A stretch of DNA of 29,145 bases from a virus, in IMG/VR virus record IMGVR_UViG_3300025707_000026, positions 1-29,145 of that record, one strand, 5' to 3'. Below are positions 6,080 through 13,213 of the stretch, one piece after another (within the stretch, counting starts at the first letter, position 1; every line of letters begins with the position of its first letter). The notes under the pieces are model-generated. The model saw nothing but the letters and a program-made list of their open reading frames with translations, did not search any database and had not been told where the DNA came from. A program made the translations under genes and the position numbers.

Positions 6080-6298
6080 TCATTCTTGTTTAAGGTAATG
6101 GCGGTTTCTGACCGATCGCATCAGCGTATCGTAATTTGGGACATACAGCTTTTCCCTGCTAAACCTTTTAGATAAGAGCAAAACAATTTCTTTGCCTTCG
6201 GGAAAATTCTCCGCGATCTCTCGCCAGATACTAGGTTCGCCTGTTTTTAATAACCCTGGAATGTCTTCAACCTTGAAATCTTTTTCTATTTCATCCAT
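6080..6298 (-). CDS. Small protein resembling the Mor N-terminal domain
   Basis: A 72-residue protein. The stretch SIWREIAENFPEGKEIVLLLSKRFSREKLYVPN recalls the dimerisation half of Mor-type middle-gene activators (helices followed by a 'LYVP' strand), but the C-terminal helix-turn-helix of Mor is absent or very reduced (SVRNRHYLKQE). Its ATG overlaps the stop of the gene before (TGATG). It could be a truncated regulator or an unrelated small protein. The resemblance is by eye and weak. Confidence 0.4.
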   Translation of the reverse strand: MDEIEKDFKVEDIPGLLKTGEPSIWREIAENFPEGKEIVLLLSKRFSREKLYVPNYDTLMRSVRNRHYLKQE

Positions 6299-6534
6299 CA
6301 GTTTAATTCCTCCGGTCTGGGTTGTTTTCCTCTAAGGTTCTCCGCTGGGTATTCTTCCGCTGGAGATTCTTCAAAATTCTCCAAAGTCCCTTTAAGATAG
6401 GCAAATGATAGCTCTGTCAAAAGATCGTCCGGGGTCACCGTTTTATAAAATTCCCAATTTTCTTCTCGCTTCCCATCCATCTCCATGCCCAACTCAAAAG
6501 CTCCAACAATCTGGTCATATTCCTGCCTGGTCAT
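6298..6534 (-). CDS. MTRQE-family small protein, leftward paralogue
   Basis: A 78-residue acidic protein starting MTRQEYDQIVGAFELGME, with an ending rich in Glu and Pro. It shares its N-terminal half with the 64-aa product of 5610-5804 on the other strand. Its ATG overlaps the RusA stop (ATGA), placing it in the early leftward operon. The family is unknown. Confidence 0.65.
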   Translation of the reverse strand: MTRQEYDQIVGAFELGMEMDGKREENWEFYKTVTPDDLLTELSFAYLKGTLENFEESPAEEYPAENLRGKQPRPEELN

Positions 6535-6902
6535 ATCTTTCTCTCCTTAATCTCGATCACCACCATGCCTTCGGGGACCGCTGGTCCGCGAGCGATCATA
6601 ATCTTATCCACCTGGCAATCGTCCTGGTAAACACCAGCTTGCTGCAAGCTATCCAGCAAAGCCTTTTGGATATTATCCAGGTCGCGTCTGCGCCGATCCG
6701 GCGGGTACGCCTGAATATCGATCTCTACCCTGGCTGTTCCGAACCCTTCAATCTTTCTACGCTTTAATTCCCAGCCAACGGTATCCGCGTAAGCGACCGC
6801 TTTCTTTGCCTTGAATATCACGGCCCTTTTACCCTTGCCATTAATCCGGTAAAGACTATTGACGCTAGGCGGCCAGGGTAGAACTAGCTTAATCTCTCTC
6901 AC
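6531..6902 (-). CDS. rusA: RusA-type Holliday junction resolvase
   Basis: A 123-residue endonuclease that cleaves four-way junctions made during recombination or packaging. Seen: LPWPPSVNSLYR near the N-terminus; then PPDRRRRDLDNIQKALLDSL, with D74 and D76 of the metal site and the conserved Lys (K80); and GVYQDDCQVD with D95. These correspond to the Asp triad and Lys of E. coli RusA, and the length is typical. The start is GTG 6902, overlapping the previous gene by 14 bases. It works with the Sak3 and SSB genes of the same operon. Confidence 0.93.
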   Translation of the reverse strand: MREIKLVLPWPPSVNSLYRINGKGKRAVIFKAKKAVAYADTVGWELKRRKIEGFGTARVEIDIQAYPPDRRRRDLDNIQKALLDSLQQAGVYQDDCQVDKIMIARGPAVPEGMVVIEIKERKI

Positions 6903-7119
6903 TTGAACTCACCCCAATAACATCCAACCTCTCTCGAAACTCCTCCCATTCAGCCAGCTTCTCCCAACTTTCAGTCAAAGCCTCAACTATCGTTGCCAGG
7001 TCAGCCCTGCGGACAAGAACCCCCTCACCAGGCCTCCCATCATGCAACTTGTAATTAACCCTAATGACCGCTTCAGTGGCATCGCTCAATGGTAAATTCA
7101 ATTTAATCTGCTTCTTCAT
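6889..7119 (-). CDS. Hypothetical 76-aa protein
   Basis: The start is placed at ATG 7119 (MKKQIKLNLPLSDATEAVIR) because AGGGAG lies 6-7 bases before it, and a longer version would overlap the previous gene out of frame. The C-terminal half is helical and acidic (VEALTESWEKLAEWEEFRERL). No family is recognised. Overlaps on both sides (17 bases with the previous gene, 14 with rusA) indicate a translated member of the early operon. Confidence 0.6.
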   Translation of the reverse strand: MKKQIKLNLPLSDATEAVIRVNYKLHDGRPGEGVLVRRADLATIVEALTESWEKLAEWEEFRERLDVIGVSSSERD

Positions 7120-7321
7120 CTGCTTCTCCCTTCGGGCCATACAATTCACGAACCAGGCCAACCATTTCAGCGCAAAACTCCGGATGTGTATCGGGGCTAA
7201 AAGACCTACACCTACTCTTACCCCGACCTGGAATCGTACAGAACTGAATAAAATAAGCTGTATGCGGACTTTCCACAATCCGGACTATAAACCTATCTTT
7301 ACGCTTTTTAGGCTTCCACAT
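7103..7321 (-). CDS. Hypothetical 72-aa protein
   Basis: The start is taken at ATG 7321 (MWKPKKRKDRFIVRIVESP), 10 bases after GGAG and overlapping the end of the previous gene by 14 bases. A longer reading from 7390 would add a Gly/Met-rich segment encoded in the previous gene's frame shadow. The middle has RGKSRCRSFSPDTHPEFC, and the tail is acidic. Family unknown. Confidence 0.55.
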   Translation of the reverse strand: MWKPKKRKDRFIVRIVESPHTAYFIQFCTIPGRGKSRCRSFSPDTHPEFCAEMVGLVRELYGPKGEADEEAD

Positions 7322-7598
7322 TTCCGACTCGCTCCGCAATGGTCCAGTAGTTCCGCCCATCGGTCCCATGGTCCAGGTCCCTGGGGTCATGGAGTGAGCG
7401 GACCATCTTAACTACATTCATATTCAAAGCAGCAAGCTGGCCCAACTCTTCTGGAGTCGGCTGCCGCGATCCGCACTTTTGCAGCATGAACGTAAATTGC
7501 TCCCATTGGATTTTCCCAATAGTCCTCCACATCGGACCCATCGGGCCATACTTTTCCCCGCGTTCATCTAATACCTTTTTATCGTTTGTCGTTATCAT
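7308..7598 (-). CDS. DUF6378-like phage protein
   Basis: From ATG 7598 (MITTNDKKVLDERGEKYGP) about 96 residues; an ATG at 7625 has no Shine-Dalgarno sequence. The arrangement 'VLDERGEKYG' near the start, a Trp/Phe helix, then 'LAALNMNVVKMVRSLHDPRDLDHGTDGRNYWTIAE' fits a common phage family (DUF6378): a helical protein with DERG-x-x-YG, a conserved K-(I/M)-x-R, and a D-x2-D-x3-Y or -W-x2-(I/A) block. Role unknown. It is the first gene after the att region. Confidence 0.6.
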   Translation of the reverse strand: MITTNDKKVLDERGEKYGPMGPMWRTIGKIQWEQFTFMLQKCGSRQPTPEELGQLAALNMNVVKMVRSLHDPRDLDHGTDGRNYWTIAERVGNVEA

Positions 7599-7640
7599 GT
7601 TAATATCCAATAAGTCCCCAAACATAGGGGGGTATATTTC

Positions 7641-7777
7641 TTGACGGTTGGGTTAACTTATTGGGAAGAGAGAGGTTGAAGGACTGACTTGGCTAATGTT
7701 ACTTTCCTCTCACGCCGGAAACAGGGGTTCGATTCCCCTTGGGGCTACTTGTTTTCAATAAGTTACAACACCGTCAA
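7641..7777. repeat. Imperfect inverted repeat flanking the attachment core
   Basis: The left arm 7641-7663 begins TTGACGGTTGGG and ends TAACTTATTG. The right arm 7756-7777, read on the minus strand, begins TTGACGGTGTTG and ends TAACTTATTG. About 19 of 22 positions agree apart from one inserted base. The arms flank the tRNA-derived core, as integrase arm-type (P/P') sites do in lambda-like attP regions. Binding by the adjacent integrase is inference. Confidence 0.65.
7707..7750 (+). other. attP: attP core: 3' half of a tRNA-Glu gene
   Basis: From 7707: anticodon loop CTCTCAC (anticodon CTC, 7709-7711), 3' anticodon stem GCCGG, a four-base variable region AAAC, T-arm AGGGG-TTCGATT-CCCCT (7723-7739), then acceptor strand TGGGGCT and A (7740-7747). 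The spacing equals E. coli tRNA-Glu. The bases before 7707 do not pair with GCCGG, and no AGCCCCA or GGCCCCA 5' acceptor strand lies upstream, so this is only a half tRNA. That is the usual phage-borne piece that rebuilds the host tRNA after integration. It lies 50 bases past the integrase stop. Confidence 0.8.
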
Positions 7778-7800
7778 AATATTGTTCGTAAAAAAAGGGG

Positions 7801-8721
7801 TCAAACATCGAATACCCCCACTGCTTTTCGTAACGCTTTTGGTTTTACCCTGGCATAAAATTCCATCGTTACCCTGATAGAGCTATGCCCAAGCAAAGCC
7901 GAGATAACTTCTATGTCCACCCCATGCTCCAAGAGATAACAAGCCGCTGTATGTCGTAGCTTGTGGAAGCTGAACCAGGGATAACCTGCCCTGGTAAACG
8001 CTCGACTTACTGCGATTGAAAGAGCCTGTTTAGATGATGGCAGTTTAAACAACAAAGCATCATCCAATGGCCATGGCACCTGGTTAAATACCTGGGCCAA
8101 CTTATTCGAAATCGGGACTACCATTGGCTTTGGTATTTTGTTTAGCGTGAACCGCACCTCTCGGCGTTTTAAATCTACATCCTTCCTGGTCAACCCAAGA
8201 ATATTCCCTCGACGCATTCCAGTATAGAGAGCCACCTTGCATGGCAGCCTGTACGGCTCATACACATGACTATCTATAACCGCGAGGATTTCCTCCACCT
8301 CCAGGATTTGACCTGCGTGAAACCTCTTCCCTGGATTCTTGAACCGAACATTCGGGAGCTTATACGATGGATCCCCCAGCCGGAGCAACTTTGCAAATAA
8401 CCGTAGTTCTTTCTTCCCGGTAGACTTTACCTTCTGGCATGATATCCGCTCCGCATATTCCTTGGAACGATCCACCGCTTCCGCCAGGGTAAGACTCCCG
8501 AACTCAGGCGCAATGTATTTCCGCAAGATAGACTCCTCTCTATCACTGACCCCATCTTTCTTTAACTTTCTAATAAGAGTCGAAACCCTTACATTCTTGC
8601 GATAGGCCCCCCTTTCCATTTCAATTTTTAATTCATCTAATAGCTTTTTTACACGCTGACTCGGCATATCCATACCCTCCATCCTAGTCAGCCCTTCAGC
8701 TATTGATCTTAGCATATTCAT
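7801..8721 (-). CDS. int: Tyrosine recombinase integrase
   Basis: A 306-residue site-specific recombinase for integration and excision. An N-terminal SAM-like core-binding region is followed by the catalytic domain: R170 in LYTGMRRGN, K195 in TLNKIPKP, H253 and R256 in SFHKLRHTA, H279 in LLGHSS, and the nucleophile Y289 in MEFYARV. All six catalytic positions are present. The gene sits in the early operon directly beside the tRNA-Glu-like core and its inverted arms, so the target is probably a host tRNA-Glu gene. The N-terminus is short for a heterobivalent integrase; arm binding would rest on the first 50 residues. Confidence 0.95.
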   Translation of the reverse strand: MNMLRSIAEGLTRMEGMDMPSQRVKKLLDELKIEMERGAYRKNVRVSTLIRKLKKDGVSDREESILRKYIAPEFGSLTLAEAVDRSKEYAERISCQKVKSTGKKELRLFAKLLRLGDPSYKLPNVRFKNPGKRFHAGQILEVEEILAVIDSHVYEPYRLPCKVALYTGMRRGNILGLTRKDVDLKRREVRFTLNKIPKPMVVPISNKLAQVFNQVPWPLDDALLFKLPSSKQALSIAVSRAFTRAGYPWFSFHKLRHTAACYLLEHGVDIEVISALLGHSSIRVTMEFYARVKPKALRKAVGVFDV

Positions 8722-8725
8722 TCAA

Positions 8726-9145
8726 TCACCGTTTACGTCCATTTCTGCATTGTTTGCTGCAATACACCCTATCCTTACGCGCAGCCATAAACTTGACATT
8801 ACATTCCTGGCAAGTTGCTTCTGTTTTTACCGTCAATTTCTTTCTTCGGGAAATAGCGCGTTGCCTATCTAGGCGTTTCCCCTGGCATTCGGGAGAGCAA
8901 GTCTTGCGCCGAGGGTCTTCGACTATCACCTTACATCCCTTCTCCGCGCATTTCTTTAAGTCCGCCCCAACGCGGTGATACTTAACCCCAGGATTACTCT
9001 TGAGTATGCTCCCTGGGTTCGCGCTACGGTTTGGGTCCCCCCTAAACACAGCCCAGTGTATTTGTGAACACTTTTTCGCAGATATTTTTTTCTTGTATTT
9101 TAGCTCGCCGTCTTTATCCGGCTTGAATATCTTTACTCCGAACAC
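8726..9145 (-). CDS. Protein with two zinc-finger clusters
   Basis: A 139-residue basic protein. The N-terminal half (MFGVKIFKPDKDGELKYKKK) is followed by two Cys clusters: CAEKGC with CSPEC, and CQEC with CSKQC. Each is of the C-x2-4-C...C-x3-C type. Such fingers occur in phage DNA-binding and nuclease-associated proteins, but no HNH or other catalytic motif is visible. The start is GTG 9145, overlapping the previous TAG (TAGTG), with GGGGAG 6 bases upstream. It is followed by the integrase and could assist DNA recognition; that is a guess. Confidence 0.65.
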   Translation of the reverse strand: MFGVKIFKPDKDGELKYKKKISAKKCSQIHWAVFRGDPNRSANPGSILKSNPGVKYHRVGADLKKCAEKGCKVIVEDPRRKTCSPECQGKRLDRQRAISRRKKLTVKTEATCQECNVKFMAARKDRVYCSKQCRNGRKR

Positions 9146-9663
9146 TAAATTCTCCCCTTTAAACTAAATTTTTTAAATTCCGGGTCGTCCTGACTCATGG
9201 CATAACAATCCCCCATTTTCTTGCCGTTTTTATCCTTAAGATTTTTAATCTGCTCTTCAACCAAAAGAGATTCCTTGTCGCCAAATCCGGCTAATCGATA
9301 CCGTGGAAATTCGCCGGTGAATAAAACGTAAAAATCGCAAGGCTTGTTTTTCTTATGCAACCCAGCAAGAAGAAGCCCATTTTCATATTTAGTGACTTTA
9401 ACGTCGTAGGTCCGACCGCGGCGCGTCACCCCATCGGCATCCCCCACAACCCCACTAAGGTCCGGATACAAGTTGAATATTCTGGCAAAAAGTAACTCGC
9501 CAGCGAACCCTTCCCGGTCTGTCGCTTCGCAGGACTGCCCTCCTTTTTTCTGGTCCAGAGTCCCTTTTTTTCGCGCATTCGCATACCGCAGCTTCCCCAC
9601 ATACTTGGCAACAAACTGCTCGGCTTCGGTTAATTCAAAAATCATTGGTAATTCAAGAAGCAT
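9145..9663 (-). CDS. PD-(D/E)XK-like nuclease candidate
   Basis: A 172-residue protein. After an N-terminal helical part comes REGFAGELLFARIF (conserved Glu), then GDADGVTRRGRTYDVKVTK, with an Asp followed by D-V-K as in the PD-(D/E)XK core, and strands CDFYVLFTGE and RYRLAGFG. This helix/strand order suits a small restriction-like or resolvase-like nuclease fold. Catalysis is inferred from the motif spacing. Its ATG overlaps the stop of the preceding replication gene (TAATG). Confidence 0.6.
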   Translation of the reverse strand: MLLELPMIFELTEAEQFVAKYVGKLRYANARKKGTLDQKKGGQSCEATDREGFAGELLFARIFNLYPDLSGVVGDADGVTRRGRTYDVKVTKYENGLLLAGLHKKNKPCDFYVLFTGEFPRYRLAGFGDKESLLVEEQIKNLKDKNGKKMGDCYAMSQDDPEFKKFSLKGRI

Positions 9664-10055
9664 TATTTAAAAACCCCCCTGATAAGTTCCCTGGTTTTCT
9701 GCCTATTAGCCTCGGCCTCCTCTGGGGTCCCGCCCCAGGAAGCTAACGCTTTTTTGTCCTCATCCTCCTCGCGATTCTCCGCCAGTAAAATCTGATTCTT
9801 AAAAGCTGTAATCTTCTTATCCTCGGCTATCTCCTTGGCTGCTTTGATAATCATCGCCGGAACATTGTCCGTATCCCAGAATTTAGTTTCATCCTGGGTG
9901 AGTCGCAGAACCGCAGCCCCAACCTGGGCGGCTGTTAACTCTTTAGCCTTAATCGCTTTGTGCCAATACACTAACTCCCATTCATCTTTTTGCGGCAACC
10001 CAAAGGCATACAGGGCCGCTAGTTGCTCAAGAAATTCATCGTAAGTTATGGTCAT
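9663..10055 (-). CDS. Helicase-loader-like replication protein
   Basis: A 130-residue, largely helical protein: FLEQLAALYAFG, then WELVYWHKAIKAKELTAAQ, and AVLRLTQDETKFWDTDNVPAMI. The layout resembles the N-terminal domain of small phage helicase loaders such as SPP1 G39P: a helical domain of about 65 residues, with the 'Y-x-x-x-(L/I)....V..AV..L' pattern, ahead of a disordered tail. It is coupled (ATGA) to the initiator gene upstream, as loader genes usually are. It would deliver a host DnaB-type helicase to the origin. Similarity is judged by eye. Confidence 0.55.
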   Translation of the reverse strand: MTITYDEFLEQLAALYAFGLPQKDEWELVYWHKAIKAKELTAAQVGAAVLRLTQDETKFWDTDNVPAMIIKAAKEIAEDKKITAFKNQILLAENREEDEDKKALASWGGTPEEAEANRQKTRELIRGVFK

Positions 10056-10891
10056 ACGCCATTCTCCATGAGTTTGGTTTGTTCTTCCTGGACAGGCTTC
10101 CGCGCCAAAAGCCGCTCTATTTGCCTACGCTTGGCCGAGCCGGATGTTTCTTTTTTCTCCACCTGCGGTTTCGCGTTACGGTAGCCATCAAACTTCTTCG
10201 GTTGAAACAAGGTCCTGGGCTGTAGATACTGATTCATCTTCGCATCGCCCTTCCATTGCGCCACCTTGTTATCGATCACCAGCTTGCAATCGTCCACCGT
10301 GTAGCCTTCATCCAACCTGGCACGGATGTTCACTTTGTTAGCTTCAACAAACTTAAAATCCTTGTCAGCCTTGGCATTTAGATCCGCAATGATTTCTAAA
10401 ATTTCCGGCTCAAATTTCCCTTCATTCTTTTTATTAGAATCTAAAGGTGTTGGTAATGGTAATGGTAATGAACCCTTTGCTAAGGGTTTGGTAACGGTTA
10501 GGAATATGTCTTTAAAACAAGGGTATACATCTAAAAATAGATTCCAGAGCGGAGTCTTATTTGTCTGGTTAAATTCGTTAAGAATCCCTCTTTCCACCTT
10601 CGCCGGATTTCCACCAGGGTGATATACCCTGGCATTTTTAACGAACACCATTTCGTTTTCGAAATCATAAAACACGTTCTTCAAAGAACCGTTAGAGAAT
10701 AGTTTTTTAACCGTTCCGGAAGGGATCGCTGTTTCATGGACAATCGTGGCGAATGGAAGTTCGTAGACCCCGGAGTTATTAATATGTTTGTTAGTGATTA
10801 AATATAGGAATAAAAATTTACTGTCTTTTGATGCTGCTAGAACGTCTTTGTCGTTCCAAAGTTTAGTTTGAACGGTCCTATAATTTGACAT
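10052..10891 (-). CDS. Replication initiator (O-like) with Phg_2220_C-type C-terminus
   Basis: A 279-residue protein. Residues 1-110 form a winged-helix initiator domain (KLWNDKDVLAASKDSKFLFL, then NKHINNSGVYELPFATIVHE). A Pro/Leu-rich linker follows (PLAKGSLPLPLPTPL). Residues 165-240 match the phage conserved C-terminal domain (ILEIIADLN, YLQPRTLFQPKKFDGY). The linker is encoded by GGTAAT repeats on the plus strand, so the origin may lie inside the gene as in lambda O. It would bind the origin and recruit the loader encoded just downstream. The gene follows ssb closely. Confidence 0.8.
   Translation of the reverse strand: MSNYRTVQTKLWNDKDVLAASKDSKFLFLYLITNKHINNSGVYELPFATIVHETAIPSGTVKKLFSNGSLKNVFYDFENEMVFVKNARVYHPGGNPAKVERGILNEFNQTNKTPLWNLFLDVYPCFKDIFLTVTKPLAKGSLPLPLPTPLDSNKKNEGKFEPEILEIIADLNAKADKDFKFVEANKVNIRARLDEGYTVDDCKLVIDNKVAQWKGDAKMNQYLQPRTLFQPKKFDGYRNAKPQVEKKETSGSAKRRQIERLLARKPVQEEQTKLMENGV
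10438..10501. repeat. Iteron array, putative replication origin inside the initiator gene
   Basis: Plus strand: GGTGTTGGTAATGGTAATGG and a further TAATG, a 6-base periodic GGTAAT run, then CCCTTTGCTAAGGG (a hairpin) and GGTAACGGTTAG. It encodes the Pro/Leu linker of the initiator. Origins made of iterons inside initiator genes are known in lambdoid phages. A second copy at about 85 percent identity lies at 2281-2345 in non-coding DNA, which argues for a role of the DNA itself. Confidence 0.6.
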
Positions 10892-10910
10892 GTAAATCCC
10901 TTGAGTTTAG

Positions 10911-11282
10911 TTAGAAAGGACAATCTTCTTCGCCGAGAGATGGCTCTTCATGATCCTCACCTTTAGCTGGCGCGTCCAACACTTCTACTTTGCTAGCCAC
11001 GACCTTATGCTTGGACTTTTTTTCTCCCGCGTCATTCTCCCATTGCTGGTAGTCTAATCGTCCATCTATGCAGACTGCGGCCCCCTTAGATAAGTTATTA
11101 GCGCAGTTGTCTGCTTCATCTCCCCATACCGTAATATCTACAAAGCAGGTACTCTTTCCTCCGCCTTTTGTGGGGCGGTTAATAGCTAACCCAAACTCGC
11201 CGACCTTTAAACCTGATTTTGTTTTTTTAACATCGATATCCCTGGTTACATTCCCTACTAAAAAAACTCGATTAAAATTCAT
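10911..11282 (-). CDS. ssb: Single-stranded DNA-binding protein
   Basis: A 123-residue OB-fold protein: MNFNRVFLVGNVTRDIDVKK, GEFGLAINRP, CFVDITVWGDEADNCANNLSKG, IDGRLDYQQWEN. It ends in an acidic tail EPSLGEEDCPF, matching the partner-binding DD-x-PF end of bacterial SSB. It protects single strands and recruits recombination and replication enzymes. Its ATG overlaps the previous stop (ATGA), and it sits between the annealing-protein and initiator genes. Confidence 0.94.
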   Translation of the reverse strand: MNFNRVFLVGNVTRDIDVKKTKSGLKVGEFGLAINRPTKGGGKSTCFVDITVWGDEADNCANNLSKGAAVCIDGRLDYQQWENDAGEKKSKHKVVASKVEVLDAPAKGEDHEEPSLGEEDCPF

Positions 11283-11956
11283 TTTGCCCCCTTAAAATTT
11301 ATTTTCTCAGTTGATATAATTTTAAAGCCCTTTAAAGGCTTCCCACCTGTCTTAATAGCTTTAGCTCTAGCGTTATTTATGATCGCTTCCCTATGAGCCT
11401 TAGTTGAAGGGACCAAAAACTCACGGTCCACCTCATCAATGTCCTCGATCGTTACAATATAGTCCGGCTTGAAACTGGACCTCGATCGTAGCTCTTGAGT
11501 CGGCTGCGCATGGAAGGGCGTTTCTGTTTTCATTTCTCGAACCGCATCGATCGCTTCCTGGGGAACTCCCTCTTCGGCTAATTCGAATGCAGCCAGGTCA
11601 GCTTCCTCAATCTGCTTTTGATGCTCCGCCTCTTGACGGTCACGTTCCAACCGTTCACGCTTTGACCTGTACTCGATCAGCAATCCACCTAATTTTTCTA
11701 GTCCGGCCTTGACAGGATCAAGCATGCTTTTTTCTTTGCGCTTCAAAAGGACATGATTCTGATGGGCCATATGGATAAGCGGCCTCCAGTAATCCTCGAT
11801 GCCTTTCTCCAGCGACTTAACCTCTTCGGCTTTTTGCATGGCCGCGTTGTATTCGTCGTCGTTCTGGATCAGCATCACGCAATCCAACTCAACCCACTCG
11901 GCCCTTTTTTTAAGCTCACCTTCCAGCGTATTAGTTTTAACTTGAAGTTGGGTCAT
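11279..11956 (-). CDS. Coiled-coil protein of the recombination module
   Basis: A 225-residue protein with a long charged coiled coil (about 30-135: EEVKSLEKGIEDYW, EYRSKRERLERDRQEAEHQK). Its C-terminal block, VDREFLVPSTKAHREAIIN and KGFKIISTEKINF, is typical of a phage protein often encoded beside annealing proteins (PRxYLVPD-type ending). The exact role is not established; a scaffold or annealing/exonuclease partner is plausible. Start and stop overlap both neighbours (ATGA). Confidence 0.65.
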   Translation of the reverse strand: MTQLQVKTNTLEGELKKRAEWVELDCVMLIQNDDEYNAAMQKAEEVKSLEKGIEDYWRPLIHMAHQNHVLLKRKEKSMLDPVKAGLEKLGGLLIEYRSKRERLERDRQEAEHQKQIEEADLAAFELAEEGVPQEAIDAVREMKTETPFHAQPTQELRSRSSFKPDYIVTIEDIDEVDREFLVPSTKAHREAIINNARAKAIKTGGKPLKGFKIISTEKINFKGAK

Positions 11957-12753
11957 TGGATTCGCCCCACTTCTTTATTGCGCTTTTGTTCCTGGCCGAG
12001 CCTGGTAATCTCTGACTTAAAAAATCCAAGTCGTTCTTCTGGAACATCCGCATAGCTTTTATATCCATGCCCTTTTAATAAAACGACGGCATCTGTTTCC
12101 TTAACGCCCTCGCGCTTACAATGCGCCACGAACACAGGCTTGATGGATTTCTTTTTCGGGCGTGAGATTGCAGGAATTTTCTGATCGCCAAGCGCATCGG
12201 CAGCTGCTTTAAGTGCGACAGAGGCGACCGAGGGGAGTGCAGTAGGAGGAGAATCCACGCTAGCACCCTTGGCCTCCGCCCTCGGTTTTACCTCCGGATC
12301 TGCGCAGTCTTCGGGGTAGGTTACGTTTTCGTAAACACGCATACCAAGCCCAACATGGGCTATCGTTTTGACATAACATCTTTTGATTGCGGTGTTAATG
12401 TCCATTTGGTTTGGGTTGACGATGCACTGGTTTGCATAGTTTGTGACCGGTAAGGTTTCTACCCTGGTAACAGTTTCATCCTTACTTGCTACAGTTATCT
12501 CGGTCCCGACAACAAACCCTTTAACTGCTTCACTACTTATCCCTAGGTCCATCTCTTCCTGGCCCAAAACACGCCAGGTTGTCTTCGGGTAGTTCTGGAG
12601 CAAAATCCGGAACGCAACCGACCACTTGAGATAATCGTACTGATTCCCAGGGCTACCTTTTTTCTCCACATGCGCCGTGACATCAATGTCGTACAGCGTT
12701 TCAAAGATTCCTTTTTTCTCTACAGTTTTTTTCTCTACAGTTTTTTTAGTCAT
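11953..12753 (-). CDS. Sak3/DUF1071-type single-strand annealing protein
   Basis: A 266-residue protein from ATG 12753, chosen because AAGGAG stands 7 bases before it; a longer frame to 12867 would cover the 53-aa gene. The annealing domain (15-165) shows GIFETLYDIDVTAHVEKKG, YDYLKWSVAFRILLQNYP and MDINTAIKRCYVKTIAHVGLG, the signature of DUF1071 (Sak3) recombinases. The C-terminal part resembles a small helical binding domain (CKREGVKETDAVVLLKGHGY). Residues 5-14 are a duplicated TVEKK, encoded by a 15-base tandem repeat. With SSB and RusA it makes a complete recombination set. Confidence 0.85.
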   Translation of the reverse strand: MTKKTVEKKTVEKKGIFETLYDIDVTAHVEKKGSPGNQYDYLKWSVAFRILLQNYPKTTWRVLGQEEMDLGISSEAVKGFVVGTEITVASKDETVTRVETLPVTNYANQCIVNPNQMDINTAIKRCYVKTIAHVGLGMRVYENVTYPEDCADPEVKPRAEAKGASVDSPPTALPSVASVALKAAADALGDQKIPAISRPKKKSIKPVFVAHCKREGVKETDAVVLLKGHGYKSYADVPEERLGFFKSEITRLGQEQKRNKEVGRIQ

Positions 12754-12763
12754 TTTCCTCTCC

Positions 12764-12925
12764 TTAGATAAAGTCTTTATCTTTGCAGCCAGGGAACTCT
12801 TCATCAGCCGGGTCCTGTTCTGGCCCGGAGATGCGGCGGCAGTAGTCACCGCAAAATTCTTCCTCATGCTCCCCCAGTTCGCACCCGCACCCTTCGCAAT
12901 AATCGCTCTTCTTCCAGATGCTCAT
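12764..12925 (-). CDS. 53-aa Cys-rich acidic protein
   Basis: Found by reading the junction: ATG 12925 overlaps the previous stop (TAATG), with GGAG 6 bases upstream; TAA at 12766-12764. The product is MSIWKKSDYCEGCGCELGEH followed by EEEFCGDYCRR, so five Cys lie between residues 10 and 29 in a zinc-knuckle arrangement, then an acidic tail with one more Cys. The gene fills the space before the annealing protein, whose start follows at 10 bases. Likely a small zinc-binding accessory; role unknown. Confidence 0.65.
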   Translation of the reverse strand: MSIWKKSDYCEGCGCELGEHEEEFCGDYCRRISGPEQDPADEEFPGCKDKDFI

Positions 12926-13200
12926 TAGTAACTCCTATCCCATTCACGGTTAACTGCATCAGTTGGCATATAATCGGAGTAAGGTGTTTCAGACATCTCC
13001 CCTTCAAACTCCTTTATCCCGGTTATGCAGTCCGAGCAAAGACCTCCCATCCAACTCTCATAAGCAACCTCGTTTCCGGTATCTGATAAAGTTACTGTCG
13101 GTCGGCCTTGGTCGCGATGGAAACGAATACCTGGGTTCTTTTTTGCGACTTCGTTTTTACAATTTCTCTCGGTACATTTTTCTTTTCGGTTATTAGGCAT
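12925..13200 (-). CDS. First early-operon protein, Cys-containing, 91 aa
   Basis: The start is placed at ATG 13200 (MPNNRKEKCTERNCKNEVAK), 8 bases after GGAGG. An in-frame ATG at 13347 would add 49 residues encoded across the leader hairpin and promoter and is less likely. Cys pairs CTERNC and CSDC could bind zinc. The C-terminus is acidic and Tyr-rich. As the first gene after the repressor-controlled promoter it is in the position of Cro/N-like early regulators, but no such fold is visible. Confidence 0.6.
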   Translation of the reverse strand: MPNNRKEKCTERNCKNEVAKKNPGIRFHRDQGRPTVTLSDTGNEVAYESWMGGLCSDCITGIKEFEGEMSETPYSDYMPTDAVNREWDRSY

Positions 13201-13213
13201 ATCTCTGTCCTCC

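Noticed and set aside
7681-7750. Complete tRNA or tmRNA gene
   Set aside because: A T-arm and 3' acceptor strand are present, but no 5' acceptor strand, D-arm or paired 5' anticodon stem is found upstream. The GGGG on the 3' side also excludes the tmRNA acceptor (which is GGGG at its 5' end). A half-tRNA attachment core fits better.
12764-12867. N-terminal extension of the annealing protein to 12867
   Set aside because: It is the wrong-frame reading of the 53-aa Cys-rich gene; AAGGAG before ATG 12753 and the DUF1071 domain boundary support the shorter start.
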